Shown: piece after piece, positions 1 through 7,117 of the stretch
Position numbering within the stretch: position 1 is the first letter of the stretch
Layout of the letters: the number at the start of each line of letters is the position of its first letter
Source: an uncultured Planctomycetaceae bacterium
GTDB taxonomy: Bacteria; Planctomycetota; Planctomycetia; Pirellulales; Pirellulaceae
NCBI GenBank assembly: GCA_903927685.1
Contig: CAIYOB010000193.1
Location: 1 to 8,226 of the forward strand
Length of the DNA: 8,226 bases
Direction: 5' to 3'
The notes under the pieces: model-generated
Database searches by the model: none
Told to the model about the DNA's origin: nothing
The model's input: only the letters and a program-made list of their open reading frames with translations
Translations under genes and position numbers: made by a program

Positions 1-481
1 CCGGCTGCTCGGCTTGGGCTGGGTCGGCTCGGTGGACCCGGTCCCGGGCAAGCGCCAGCGGGCTTTGGCCCTGGGCGCGGACGCCGTGTTCGCCCCGGAC
101 GACCCGGCGCTGACCAAGCTGGTCGCGGACCGGGGCAAGCCGCTGGATGCCGTCGTCGACGCCGTGGGCCATCCGGCATGCATCAACGCGGGACTGCCGT
201 TGTTGAAACTGGGCGGTACCCTGGGTGTCTACGGCGTATTGGCCGAACCGCAGTTGCTGCTGGACAAGGCGGCGGGCCCGTACAATTTCAACTTGTGCAT
301 CCACCAGTGGCCCACACGGTGGCGCGAACGGCTGGCACAAGCGGCGTTGGAGCAGCACCTGCGGGACGGTGTCCTGACGGCCGCCGAGTTTGTCACCCAC
401 GAATTCCCCGTGGAACGCGTGGCCGAAGCGTTCGCGGCAGTCCGCGAGGGCGACGTAGTCAAGTGCCTGCTGAGGTTCTGA
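1..481 (+). CDS. Zinc-type alcohol dehydrogenase family protein, C-terminal part (5' truncated by window)
   Basis: This is the C-terminal 159 residues of a medium-chain (MDR) dehydrogenase; the open frame begins at base 2 and enters from the left edge, so the true start lies outside the window. The visible part starts inside the Rossmann nucleotide-binding domain: a helix end 'RLLGLG', then strand 'WVGSVD' with an acidic residue at the end of beta-2 (expected to bind the NAD ribose), then 'KRQRALALGADAVF', the typical MDR 'R...A..LGAD' segment. It continues with 'LDAVVDAVGHPACINAGLPLLKLGGTLGVYGV', matching the family's 'D.v.d..G....l..a...l..GG.....G' pattern, and ends with 'VERVAEAFAAVREGDVVKCLLRF', the usual C-terminal 'eeAf..l..g...K.vi' end. 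The catalytic zinc ligands lie upstream and cannot be checked. The substrate cannot be named; sugar-alcohol or threonine dehydrogenase-like activity is possible. A TTG at base 14 is in frame but would start mid-domain, so it is not a start. Confidence 0.85.
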   Translation, partial: RLLGLGWVGSVDPVPGKRQRALALGADAVFAPDDPALTKLVADRGKPLDAVVDAVGHPACINAGLPLLKLGGTLGVYGVLAEPQLLLDKAAGPYNFNLCIHQWPTRWRERLAQAALEQHLRDGVLTAAEFVTHEFPVERVAEAFAAVREGDVVKCLLRF

Positions 482-509
482 ACCAGTCGCGACGAAGTAT
501 CGTTCGTGC
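482..509. terminator. Short convergent intergenic gap with weak hairpin
   Basis: Only 28 bases separate the stop of the dehydrogenase (+) from the stop of the sulfatase (-). They contain a 5-bp inverted repeat ACGAA (492-496) / TTCGT (503-507) around a 6-base loop. Neither strand shows a clear T-run after it. Two convergent genes need transcription to end here, so a weak bidirectional terminator is a reasonable inference, but the stem is short and the call is tentative. Confidence 0.25.
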
Positions 510-2096
510 CTATTCGTCGTCTTCCAGCTTCCGCACCTTCCGCGGCTTGGCCTTGCGGGACTCGCGTTGCGGAGCGACGTAGTCCCCCGTACCGGCGGCG
601 GCCCAGGCCAAGTCCGCGCGCACCGACGGCTGAGCGGCGTACGGTTCGCTGCAGCGCTGTGCATAGTCGAGCAGCGCTCGTGCCAGATCCCGGACGATGC
701 CGCGCGAGGACGGTACGGCGAAAATGTTGTGCAGCTCGAACGGATCGGCATCCAGGTCGAACAGGCACGGATCGCTGTCGTTGGAGATGACGAGCTTGTA
801 CCGGCTGGTCGCCGCCAGCAGCCAGTTTCCGGCGGAATTCCGTGAAAACGTGATGTGCTGCCAACCCGCAGGCAGCTGAGCGGTCAGGAACAGGGCCGAG
901 GCGTCCCGGCCTTCGTCGCCGCCGTCGCTCGGCACGCCCAGCAAAGCCAGGATCGTCGGCTTGAAATCGGTGTTGTTCAGCGCCTCGTGAATCAACCTGC
1001 CAGGCTGGATCTTGCCGGGGTACGAGACCAGCAGCGGGATCCGGGCCGAGCCTTCCAGCGGGATCCCTTTGTTGACGCGGCCGTGCTCGCCGCACATATC
1101 GCCGTGATCCGACGTGAACACGACCACCGTCCGTTCAGCCACGCCCGCGTCGCGCAACGCGGCCAGGATCTTGCCGACGTTGTCGTCGATGCACTTGACC
1201 ATGCCGAAGTAACGGCTCATGTTCTCGAACTGCGGCGTGGTCGGCGGCGCGGCGCAGGACGGCAGGCCCACACCCGGCTCGAGGGCTGACCGCGGCCGCT
1301 GAAACGCCAGGGACTCGAACATCGTGTCGTACGGCGGGCGAACGGTGTTGGGACCGTGCGGATCCGGGATGCTGGTCACAAAACAGAAGGGGCGGTCCTT
1401 GTGGGTCTGAATGAAGTCCACCGTCTTGTCGACCAGGAAGTCGGTGGTAAACGACTCCGCGTCCGCCCCAGCTACATCGTACGTCGGCTCGCCGCGCGCG
1501 TTGCGGGCTTTCACGGCCGGACCCTGCGGCGTGTCTTCGAGCTGCTTGTAGTGGCCGCGATTGAACATGTACCGGTTGTCCTCGAAGCCGAACTTCCGGG
1601 CGGGAGCCCAGCCTGGTTTGGCAGGGCCGTCCAAATGCCATTTGCCCGCGTAGCCGGTCGCATACCCGTGGCGGCGGAGCACTTCGGCAAACGTCACGAC
1701 CTCGTCGCGCAGCGGACGGTCGTTGCTGTCGGCCCCTGTATTCTGCGGATAGCGGCCCGTGAAAAACGCGGCTCGCGACGGCGTGCAGACCGGCGAAGCC
1801 GCATAGAACCGATCGCACAGCGCGCCGCGGGCGGCCAGCGAATCGATGTGCGGCGTTTCCACTGCGACGCCCTCGCCCCACACGAACGCCTGGTCTTTGG
1901 GCAGCAACGCCCGATAGCAGCCCAGCGTCCGAAAGTTGTGCTCGTCGGTCAGGATCACGACCAGATTGGGCCGCTCCGCGCCGGCGGGCTGCGGCGCGGC
2001 GGCATACAGCGCGGGCGCCAAGGTGAGCAGAAGCGACGCGAGGGTCGCAACGGCGGAAGCGAGCCCGCTTCGGGGCTTTGTGTTGACACGACGCAT
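510..2096 (-). CDS. Secreted arylsulfatase-type sulfatase (S1/formylglycine family)
   Basis: A 528-residue sulfatase predicted to hydrolyse sulfate esters outside the cytoplasm. Residues 1-40 look like a Sec signal peptide: basic start, hydrophobic core about 12-31, then an Ala-rich cleavage region. The catalytic motif is C104-T-P-S-R108 within 'VCTPSRAAFFTGRYP'; the Cys is converted to formylglycine by an FGE-type maturase, which is not encoded in this window. Other family residues are present: acidic metal-ligand region 'ILTDEHN' (48-54, D51/E52 where many relatives have DD), K152 and H154 in 'GKWHLDG', H247 in 'DPHGPN', D330-H331 in 'FTSDHGD', and K343. The length is normal for the family. 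The C-terminus (about 511-528) is a charged Lys/Arg-then-acidic tail. The ATG at 2096 is supported by a GGAG Shine-Dalgarno seven bases upstream. The substrate (polysaccharide sulfate, for example) is not deducible. Confidence 0.93.
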   Translation of the reverse strand: MRRVNTKPRSGLASAVATLASLLLTLAPALYAAAPQPAGAERPNLVVILTDEHNFRTLGCYRALLPKDQAFVWGEGVAVETPHIDSLAARGALCDRFYAASPVCTPSRAAFFTGRYPQNTGADSNDRPLRDEVVTFAEVLRRHGYATGYAGKWHLDGPAKPGWAPARKFGFEDNRYMFNRGHYKQLEDTPQGPAVKARNARGEPTYDVAGADAESFTTDFLVDKTVDFIQTHKDRPFCFVTSIPDPHGPNTVRPPYDTMFESLAFQRPRSALEPGVGLPSCAAPPTTPQFENMSRYFGMVKCIDDNVGKILAALRDAGVAERTVVVFTSDHGDMCGEHGRVNKGIPLEGSARIPLLVSYPGKIQPGRLIHEALNNTDFKPTILALLGVPSDGGDEGRDASALFLTAQLPAGWQHITFSRNSAGNWLLAATSRYKLVISNDSDPCLFDLDADPFELHNIFAVPSSRGIVRDLARALLDYAQRCSEPYAAQPSVRADLAWAAAGTGDYVAPQRESRKAKPRKVRKLEDDE

Positions 2097-2103
2097 TGGT
2101 TGA

Positions 2104-2135
2104 CTCCGATTGGCCTTGATCCCAAGCGAGCCAAT
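2104..2135 (-). promoter_or_regulatory. Sulfatase leader: Shine-Dalgarno with adjacent bulged hairpin
   Basis: On the - strand the GGAG ribosome-binding site (complement of 2104-2107) sits directly after a possible stem-loop. Outer arms ATTGGC/GCCAAT pair 2109-2114 with 2130-2135, and inner arms CTTG/CAAG pair 2115-2118 with 2123-2126 around a 4-base loop. A 3-base bulge (2127-2129) lies on one side. This gives ten perfect pairs ending one base short of the ribosome-binding site. A GATAAT box (complement of 2134-2139) could be a -10, but no good -35 is found 16-18 bases upstream of it. If that -10 is used, the repeat would lie over the transcription start and act as DNA rather than RNA. Confidence 0.35.
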
Positions 2136-2189
2136 TATCGCGAGCTGCGGTGTCCCGAGGAAGTACCGTGTCGTGTTACGGTGTCGGTT

Positions 2190-3605
2190 TCACGGCTTGG
2201 ACGGTGAACCGATCCGGGTGACGTGCCACAGCCATTCTGAATGGTTGACGTCCTTTTCCGTAGGCGGCTCGCTGCGAACGCGGGAGGGCGAGCCGGAGTC
2301 GTGCATCTCGTAAGCCCACACGACGGCGACTGCGGCAGCGCCGTCGCCTTCCACCTTGTATCCGACCGGCCCGGCCTGCAGGGCCGTCCAGTCCCGGGCT
2401 TCCAACCCGACGGCGGCCAGGTCGCTGAGCCGCTCCGGCCACCGCCCTTCGGACATGCGATACCGTTTGACGCCCAACGCGGTGCGCGTCAGGCGGCGGG
2501 CAAGTTCGTCCCGCTCGTAAGCCGCGGCCATCGCTTGCATGGCGGGCAGAAAGAGGCCGGTAAGCAGTTCGTCCAGCCGCCGCCGGTCCGAGCGATAGAT
2601 GCCATGCTCCAAGTTTTGGGCTCGACTCGCCAGTCCCAGGATTCCAGGCTCCCCCACTTGCTGAAAGGCCGCCATCCGCTCCAAATAGTTCTTGTTCCCG
2701 CTGGGGATCAGCAACAGCGCCGCCGGGTAACGCGGGGAATTCCCGGGCAACATGTCCGCGAGATCGTCGCGGTCGCCTTGCAGCCAGGCCAGTGTCATGG
2801 CCCGCTCGCCGGCGCAGATCCGATGCCAGTGCGTGGCGACGTCGCGAGGTTGCTGGACCTGGGCCAGCAACTGGTCCAGCTGGTCAGGCTGCCAGTCGGC
2901 GTGGGCGAGCGACTTGCGGATCGCGTCCCGGTGGATGGCCCGCAGCGCCGTTCCCACCAGATCGGAGACCATGCAGAAATCCCATTCAAAGGCTGCGGCC
3001 GCGGCGTGCATGGCGGCCAGGCCGCGCACGGCTCGCTCGGTGTCGCGCTGATACAAGGCGTGAACGACCTCGAGGTGTACCAACCGGACCACGCCTCGGG
3101 ACGCTTGGCTGTCGGGCAGCAGGGTGCGAAAGCTGTCGAACGCGATCGGCTGCCAGACCGGCGCGGGATAGCGGCCGGCCTGCTCGATTTGCGCGATCAA
3201 CGGCCGGACCTCCTGAAGGAATTCGGCGATTTTCGGCTCGTCCGGCCACGGCTCGCCGGGAACGAGATTCTCGGGCATCTGGCCCAAGCCGATGATCGGT
3301 AAACTCAGCGCCGTTTCTCTCGCACAGACCTGCTCGGACGCCAGCAGGATCTCCCGCCAGGCCGCCGTTCCTTCCTGCGACGCCCCGGCGCGAAACCAAA
3401 CCGCCGTCGTGTCGTCGTCGACCGGTTCACCCGCGGCTCGGAGCCGGGCGATTTCCGCTCTCACCGCGGCCGCGCTGCGGTACTCGCCGACCCCGAGCAC
3501 CCCGATGGCGATCACACCGAGGACGATCGGCAGCAGGACCAGCCGCAGCAGCCACCGCCGACGACGCGGCGGACTTCGGTCCTGCTCAAGTGCGTGTGTG
3601 TTCAT
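2190..3605 (-). CDS. Hypothetical protein with one N-terminal membrane anchor
   Basis: A 471-residue protein that I do not recognise as a named family. Residues 14-17 are four arginines followed by a single hydrophobic segment (about 18-39), so the N-terminus should be inside and the rest outside the cytoplasm. Next comes 'EIARLRAAGEP' (51-61), then a mostly helical, Trp/Gln-rich body without enzyme motifs I can identify. Near the end, 'LGVKRYRMSEGRWPERLSDLAAVGL' (377-401) followed by 'GPVGYKVEGDG' resembles a C-terminal pattern I associate with planctomycete membrane-anchored hypotheticals. ATG at 3605 has an upstream GAGG nine bases away. It lies 93 bases before the sulfatase on the same strand, so co-transcription is possible. 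The function is unknown. Confidence 0.8.
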   Translation of the reverse strand: MNTHALEQDRSPPRRRRWLLRLVLLPIVLGVIAIGVLGVGEYRSAAAVRAEIARLRAAGEPVDDDTTAVWFRAGASQEGTAAWREILLASEQVCARETALSLPIIGLGQMPENLVPGEPWPDEPKIAEFLQEVRPLIAQIEQAGRYPAPVWQPIAFDSFRTLLPDSQASRGVVRLVHLEVVHALYQRDTERAVRGLAAMHAAAAAFEWDFCMVSDLVGTALRAIHRDAIRKSLAHADWQPDQLDQLLAQVQQPRDVATHWHRICAGERAMTLAWLQGDRDDLADMLPGNSPRYPAALLLIPSGNKNYLERMAAFQQVGEPGILGLASRAQNLEHGIYRSDRRRLDELLTGLFLPAMQAMAAAYERDELARRLTRTALGVKRYRMSEGRWPERLSDLAAVGLEARDWTALQAGPVGYKVEGDGAAAVAVVWAYEMHDSGSPSRVRSEPPTEKDVNHSEWLWHVTRIGSPSKP

Positions 3606-3637
3606 CAGTTCGTTCCTCGATCTCTCGCGCTACACAG

Positions 3638-3730
3638 TCTTTCACCTAATCTTTCACTTAATCTCAACTGGGTGCCGGGCGCCATCTGCACCAGCCGGAG
3701 GGGAGATTAGGTGAAAGATTAGGTGAAAGA
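3638..3730. repeat. 93-bp AT-rich inverted-repeat element built of 12-bp direct repeats
   Basis: Two 28-base arms (3638-3665 and 3703-3730) are reverse complements with one mismatch, separated by 37 bases. Each arm itself contains near-tandem copies of the 12-mer GATTAGGTGAAA: on the + strand two full copies run from 3705 to 3728, and a partial third (GATTAGG) runs from 3729 to 3735. The left arm carries the same on the - strand, with one copy changed to GATTAAGTGAAA. The middle holds a second, smaller GC-rich inverted repeat: CTGG-G-TGC (3668-3675) with GCACCAG (3688-3694), one bulged G, around GGGCGCC. The arms are clearly AT-richer than the surrounding genes. The element sits between the permease stop and the start of the hypothetical gene, both on -. 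It could be a dispersed palindromic or MITE-like repeat, an mRNA 3' stabiliser or a terminator. No T-run follows it and no target-site duplication is seen. Confidence 0.85.
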
Positions 3731-6106
3731 TTAGGGTTCAGATAACTCTCGGGCGGCTTGCTCCCAGCCGGCATGCCACTGGCCGCCGGGTATCAGGCGA
3801 CTGAAATGCTCCAGCGGGAACGCGAACTTCGCCGGTTGGTCGGCCCGCATCCACTCGCCGCCGGGACCCAGTCCGTAATCCAGTTCAGGCACACCCCAAT
3901 AACCGGCCAGTTCCCTCGTCTGCGAATCGCGGTCCGCCGACTGGCTCTGTTCGAGCCGCTCCAGCATCCGCCAGGTGAGATAGTCGGCGGCTCGCCTGCG
4001 CAGCGGCGGACTGACTCGAAACAGGAGCGGCGCTTCGGCGCCTCGCCAGTCATAGCCGCCGATCCGCCCCTCGGCGCCCAGCGACTGGCGGCGATAGGCC
4101 GCCCAACTCATCACCAGCGCCCGCCGGCGGGCGGCGTTGCGAGCGACATCGTTGCCGAGGCTGCGGACCAGCCCCGCATAGGCTTCCGCACCCAGCCAGG
4201 AATCGGCTTTCGTTCGTCCCAACTCGTTCACCAGCCAGATCTCGACCAAGTCGGCCCCATCTTGATCCTGCAGCCGCCAACTGAGCCGAAACCGCTCGAC
4301 CAACCTCCCGATCAACGTCAGCGTCCGCCGATATCGCTCGCGGTTCGCCTCGGCGGCGACATCCTGTTCGAGCGACATCCGCGCCAAGCGGGCCTCGCCC
4401 AGCAGGTACACCATCACGCGCGGCACGAAGCGGAGCGGGGCGGGATCCAGGGACAAGTCGTGCTCCAGTTGCTCTGCCGCTGTCCGGCCTTCGATCAGGC
4501 GGTCTGCCTGAGGCGCGTGCACGGCGGCAGGATCGCGGAACCGCAGCACCAATTCCCGCGGCCCCGTGTACACGCCGCCGTACGTCTGTGATTCCGCCTT
4601 CAGTTGCCGCCGCACCTGGGCAGGCATCGTCGGTTGCGAAACCAAGACCAGACCGGCGGGGCCGAGGGGCAGGACGAGGCCGACGGCCAGAAAACCGGCA
4701 TGCGCGCCCCAGAATCCCCAGCCCAACCGTCCGTCCATCCACCGCCGCATCAGCACGAACGTCGCCAGCCACGGCAGCAATCCACACGCGGCCAACAGCC
4801 AGAACGGAACTCCCAACAAGGTCATCAGCGACCCGCCATACGCGGCCAGCGCCCACGTTACCACGGGCGCGGCGATCGCCGCGATCGTCGAACTGCGGAA
4901 GATCTGGCCGACGGCTTGCGAGACCGTATAGGTGAACAGCACGGCAGCCACGACGCACAACAAGCCCAGCGGCGAGACGTGCGCACGCCGCAGTTCCGCG
5001 GGCAGAAACACAAGGGTGAGCGCCAAGGCGGTGGCCAACAGACTGAGCGGCGGCACATGCCGCGTCCACCAGATCTTCGCCGGTGCAAGGCCTCGTTCCG
5101 CCAGAAAGCGGATGCGATCCTGCACGCCGTCGCCTTGAAACGCGAGCACGCCCAGCCACGATGCGGCCAACAGCGCGAGGAACGCTGCCAGCGCGGCCCG
5201 CCCGCCACCCCAGGCCAGGGACGGCTCCGTAACCAGCAAGCCCACCGCGGCCAGCAGGATCGCGGCCAGCCCCTTCAACACGGTCTTGTTCTGCCCCAGG
5301 AACTGCCAGATCAGCATGGCCTCCGGGGTGTGCAGCGGGCGAGTCCAGATCGCCGCTTCGTCCTTCGCTCCCTCCCGCGCTCGAGTCCAGAACGCCCGCT
5401 TGTCGGCGACTTGCTCGGGCCCCAGGTATCTGATCCCCCGCCGCCAGCCGGCCACCAGCAGCGGGATGCTCACCGCGACCAAGCCCACGACGGCCATCCA
5501 CGGGGCGGGATCTTCGAACGCCCAGTTGTATCGACTCGGGTTGCGGACCAGTTGGTTCAACACCGAAGCGATCGCCCCGGGAAGCAGCGTCAAGGGGATC
5601 ACCGCCAGCAGCGCCACCAGCGACGAGCGAAAGATCCAGGCGGTCGCGAATCCGGCCAGCAGCAGGAACACGCTCTGCAGCGGCCAGAGGTACTCCCAGC
5701 CCGTGTTGAACAGCCACGAATCCGCCGGCGCGGCCTGGGGCCAGCGGCCGGCGGGCAGCACCAGGATCGCCAACATTACCGAGTTCAACGCCCAGACGGC
5801 AAGCAGTGCGGCCACGCCCGTGGCCAGCTTGACGGCCACCAGGTCCCGGGCGGCAATGGGCAGCGAACGCAGCCAGTCCAGCGTCCGGCGTTCCTTCTCT
5901 TGCCCGACCAACAGCACGCCGACGCCGACGGCAAACAGACTGGGCATCCCGGCAAAGACCAGGAACCGCGGCACGAAGGCGCGGTCCGGATGCAACAAGC
6001 ACAGCAACTGGAAACACAGGCCCAATACCAGTTGCATCCACACCAGCGGCAGGACCTGGCGGACTTCCTTCCAGCACAGATAGCGCAGGGCAAGCGAGCG
6101 GTTCAT
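3731..6106 (-). CDS. ABC-2-type transporter permease with large C-terminal soluble domain
   Basis: A 791-residue membrane partner of the upstream ATPase, probably an exporter or membrane-remodelling ABC system. Hydrophobic segments run from about residue 19 to 489, roughly a dozen helices. A typical ABC-2 cytoplasmic loop, 'EKERRTLDWLRSLPIAARDLVAVK' (70-93), follows the second helix, and the similar 'DGVQDRIRFLAERGLAPAKIWWTRH' (326-350) suggests that the membrane part is a tandem duplication of a six-helix unit. After 489 come about 300 residues with no membrane segment and no motif I recognise. The start was placed at ATG 6106 because it overlaps the ATPase stop (ATGA), the usual sign of translational coupling. 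The frame stays open upstream to 6385, but that stretch lies inside the ATPase gene and has shadow-like composition. The stop TAA (3731-3733) comes from the adjacent repeat element. Confidence 0.88.
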   Translation of the reverse strand: MNRSLALRYLCWKEVRQVLPLVWMQLVLGLCFQLLCLLHPDRAFVPRFLVFAGMPSLFAVGVGVLLVGQEKERRTLDWLRSLPIAARDLVAVKLATGVAALLAVWALNSVMLAILVLPAGRWPQAAPADSWLFNTGWEYLWPLQSVFLLLAGFATAWIFRSSLVALLAVIPLTLLPGAIASVLNQLVRNPSRYNWAFEDPAPWMAVVGLVAVSIPLLVAGWRRGIRYLGPEQVADKRAFWTRAREGAKDEAAIWTRPLHTPEAMLIWQFLGQNKTVLKGLAAILLAAVGLLVTEPSLAWGGGRAALAAFLALLAASWLGVLAFQGDGVQDRIRFLAERGLAPAKIWWTRHVPPLSLLATALALTLVFLPAELRRAHVSPLGLLCVVAAVLFTYTVSQAVGQIFRSSTIAAIAAPVVTWALAAYGGSLMTLLGVPFWLLAACGLLPWLATFVLMRRWMDGRLGWGFWGAHAGFLAVGLVLPLGPAGLVLVSQPTMPAQVRRQLKAESQTYGGVYTGPRELVLRFRDPAAVHAPQADRLIEGRTAAEQLEHDLSLDPAPLRFVPRVMVYLLGEARLARMSLEQDVAAEANRERYRRTLTLIGRLVERFRLSWRLQDQDGADLVEIWLVNELGRTKADSWLGAEAYAGLVRSLGNDVARNAARRRALVMSWAAYRRQSLGAEGRIGGYDWRGAEAPLLFRVSPPLRRRAADYLTWRMLERLEQSQSADRDSQTRELAGYWGVPELDYGLGPGGEWMRADQPAKFAFPLEHFSRLIPGGQWHAGWEQAARELSEP

Positions 6107-7044
6107 GCCGTGGGCACCTCGGAATAAGCCGGTTCGGATTCGGAAGCCGCCACATGCTGCGGCCGCATGCAGGCGACGAAGACCTCGTCCAGCGTCGCCC
6201 TGCGCGCCTGGACGCCGCTGACGCCGGGATACTGCTCCAGTTGGGTCTGCTGGTCGCCGGTGAACCCCCTGACCATCCACTGCCGCTGCCGGCCCGACGT
6301 CTGTTCGCTGAGCACTTCGGCCGGGCCGTCGAGCGTCGGCAGGGCGAGCAGCGGATCCGCCAGGTTGATCGTGACCAGGCAGCACGATTCTTTGAGCTGG
6401 CTCAGCGGCTGGACCAGGCAGAACTTGCCGTGCCGCAGGATCGCCACGTGATCCGCCACCCGCTCAACCTCGGCGATCTGGTGACTGGACAGCAGCACCG
6501 TCTGGCCCACCGCGGCCCGGTCGACCATGCTCTCCAGGAACTCGCGCCGCACCAGCGGGTCCAGGCCCGAGGTCGGTTCGTCCAGGATCAGCAACTCCGG
6601 ATCGGGGGCCAGCGCCAAGGCCAGCGACACCTTAGCCCGCTGCCCCTTGCTCAAGCGGCGAATCTTCCACTCGGCCGACAATTCAAAGCGGCGGATGGCG
6701 GCGCGGTAGCGGTCCAGGAACCCGGGCGGGTAGAACGCCGAGGCGAACCAGCCGATCTCGCCGACCTGCATCCAGTCGTACAGCGCGGGCGCGTCCGAAA
6801 CGTAGCCGATGCGACGGCGGATCTCGAGCGCCTCGCGAGTCGGGTCCAGTCCCAGCACCTGGCAGGTCCCCGCCGTCGGCTGGAGAAAGCCGGTCAGAAT
6901 CCGGATCAGCGTCGTCTTGCCCGCCGCATTCTCGCCCAGCAGGGCAAAGACCGTCCCGCGAGGCACTTCGAGGTCGATCCCGTCCAGCGCCAGGCAGCCG
7001 GGAAAACGCATCGTCAGGCCGCGTGCCGAAATCACCTGTGACAT
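6103..7044 (-). CDS. ABC transporter ATP-binding protein
   Basis: A 313-residue ATPase with all core motifs. Walker A GENAAGKT (37-44, K43), signature LSKGQ (131-135), Walker B LLILDEP (151-157) with catalytic E156, D-loop SGLD (159-162), and switch H188 in 'LLSSHQI'. The Q-loop position holds an acidic residue ('IGYVSD', D84) instead of Gln, as I would expect from exporter-type ATPases of the EcsA/YtrB kind. About 100 residues follow the core and end with 'ARRATLDEVFVACMR', the usual accessory C-terminal element of single-domain exporters. It powers the overlapping permease. The ATG at 7044 has a GAGAG nine bases upstream, a modest ribosome-binding site. The gene lies 72 bases after the regulator on the same strand. 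The substrate is unknown. Confidence 0.95.
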   Translation of the reverse strand: MSQVISARGLTMRFPGCLALDGIDLEVPRGTVFALLGENAAGKTTLIRILTGFLQPTAGTCQVLGLDPTREALEIRRRIGYVSDAPALYDWMQVGEIGWFASAFYPPGFLDRYRAAIRRFELSAEWKIRRLSKGQRAKVSLALALAPDPELLILDEPTSGLDPLVRREFLESMVDRAAVGQTVLLSSHQIAEVERVADHVAILRHGKFCLVQPLSQLKESCCLVTINLADPLLALPTLDGPAEVLSEQTSGRQRQWMVRGFTGDQQTQLEQYPGVSGVQARRATLDEVFVACMRPQHVAASESEPAYSEVPTA

Positions 7045-7094
7045 TGCCGCTTGCTCTCGTATCGAAAAGGGTAACCGCCTACCGCCCCACTGTG

Positions 7095-7117
7095 GACCGC
7101 TCGCCGAACGAGCGGTC
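7095..7117 (-). repeat. Perfect 9-bp hairpin between regulator and ATPase
   Basis: GACCGCTCG (7095-7103) and CGAGCGGTC (7109-7117) are perfect reverse complements around a 5-base loop. The hairpin begins at the last base of the regulator's stop codon (7117-7119) and ends about 50 bases before the ATPase start. There is no T-run, so it is unlikely to be a full terminator. It may attenuate or stabilise the operon mRNA, or be a dispersed intergenic palindrome. Confidence 0.75.

Noticed and set aside
2241..3302. A 353-codon open frame on the + strand opposite the hypothetical gene
   Set aside because: It has a shadow-like composition (many Gly, Arg, Gln), while the - strand frame has a ribosome-binding site, a membrane anchor and coherent protein sequence.
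3639..3667. Promoter for the hypothetical gene inside the repeat (TTGAGA, 17 bases, TGAAAG on the - strand)
   Set aside because: The -10 matches only three of six positions, which is too weak to list as a feature.
3638..3730. Insertion sequence
   Set aside because: There is no transposase, and the flanks show no target-site duplication. A non-autonomous MITE-like origin remains possible and is covered in the findings.
3638..3735. CRISPR array
   Set aside because: The 12-bp units are directly adjacent without spacers and are arranged as inverted arms, with no cas gene nearby.
4604..6127. A 507-codon open frame on the + strand opposite the permease
   Set aside because: It is rich in Gln, Arg, His and Pro with no domain pattern, as expected from the antisense of a GC-rich gene. 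The - strand frame has clear membrane helices and an ABC-2 loop.
4050..6155. A 701-codon open frame on the - strand in another frame of the permease
   Set aside because: Its Gly/Arg/Ala-rich composition with no motifs marks it as a frame shadow of the permease.
6107..6385. N-terminal extension of the permease by 93 codons
   Set aside because: It would lie wholly inside the ATPase gene and reads as low-complexity Arg/Ala/Gly sequence. The ATGA overlap at 6103-6106 is the natural start.
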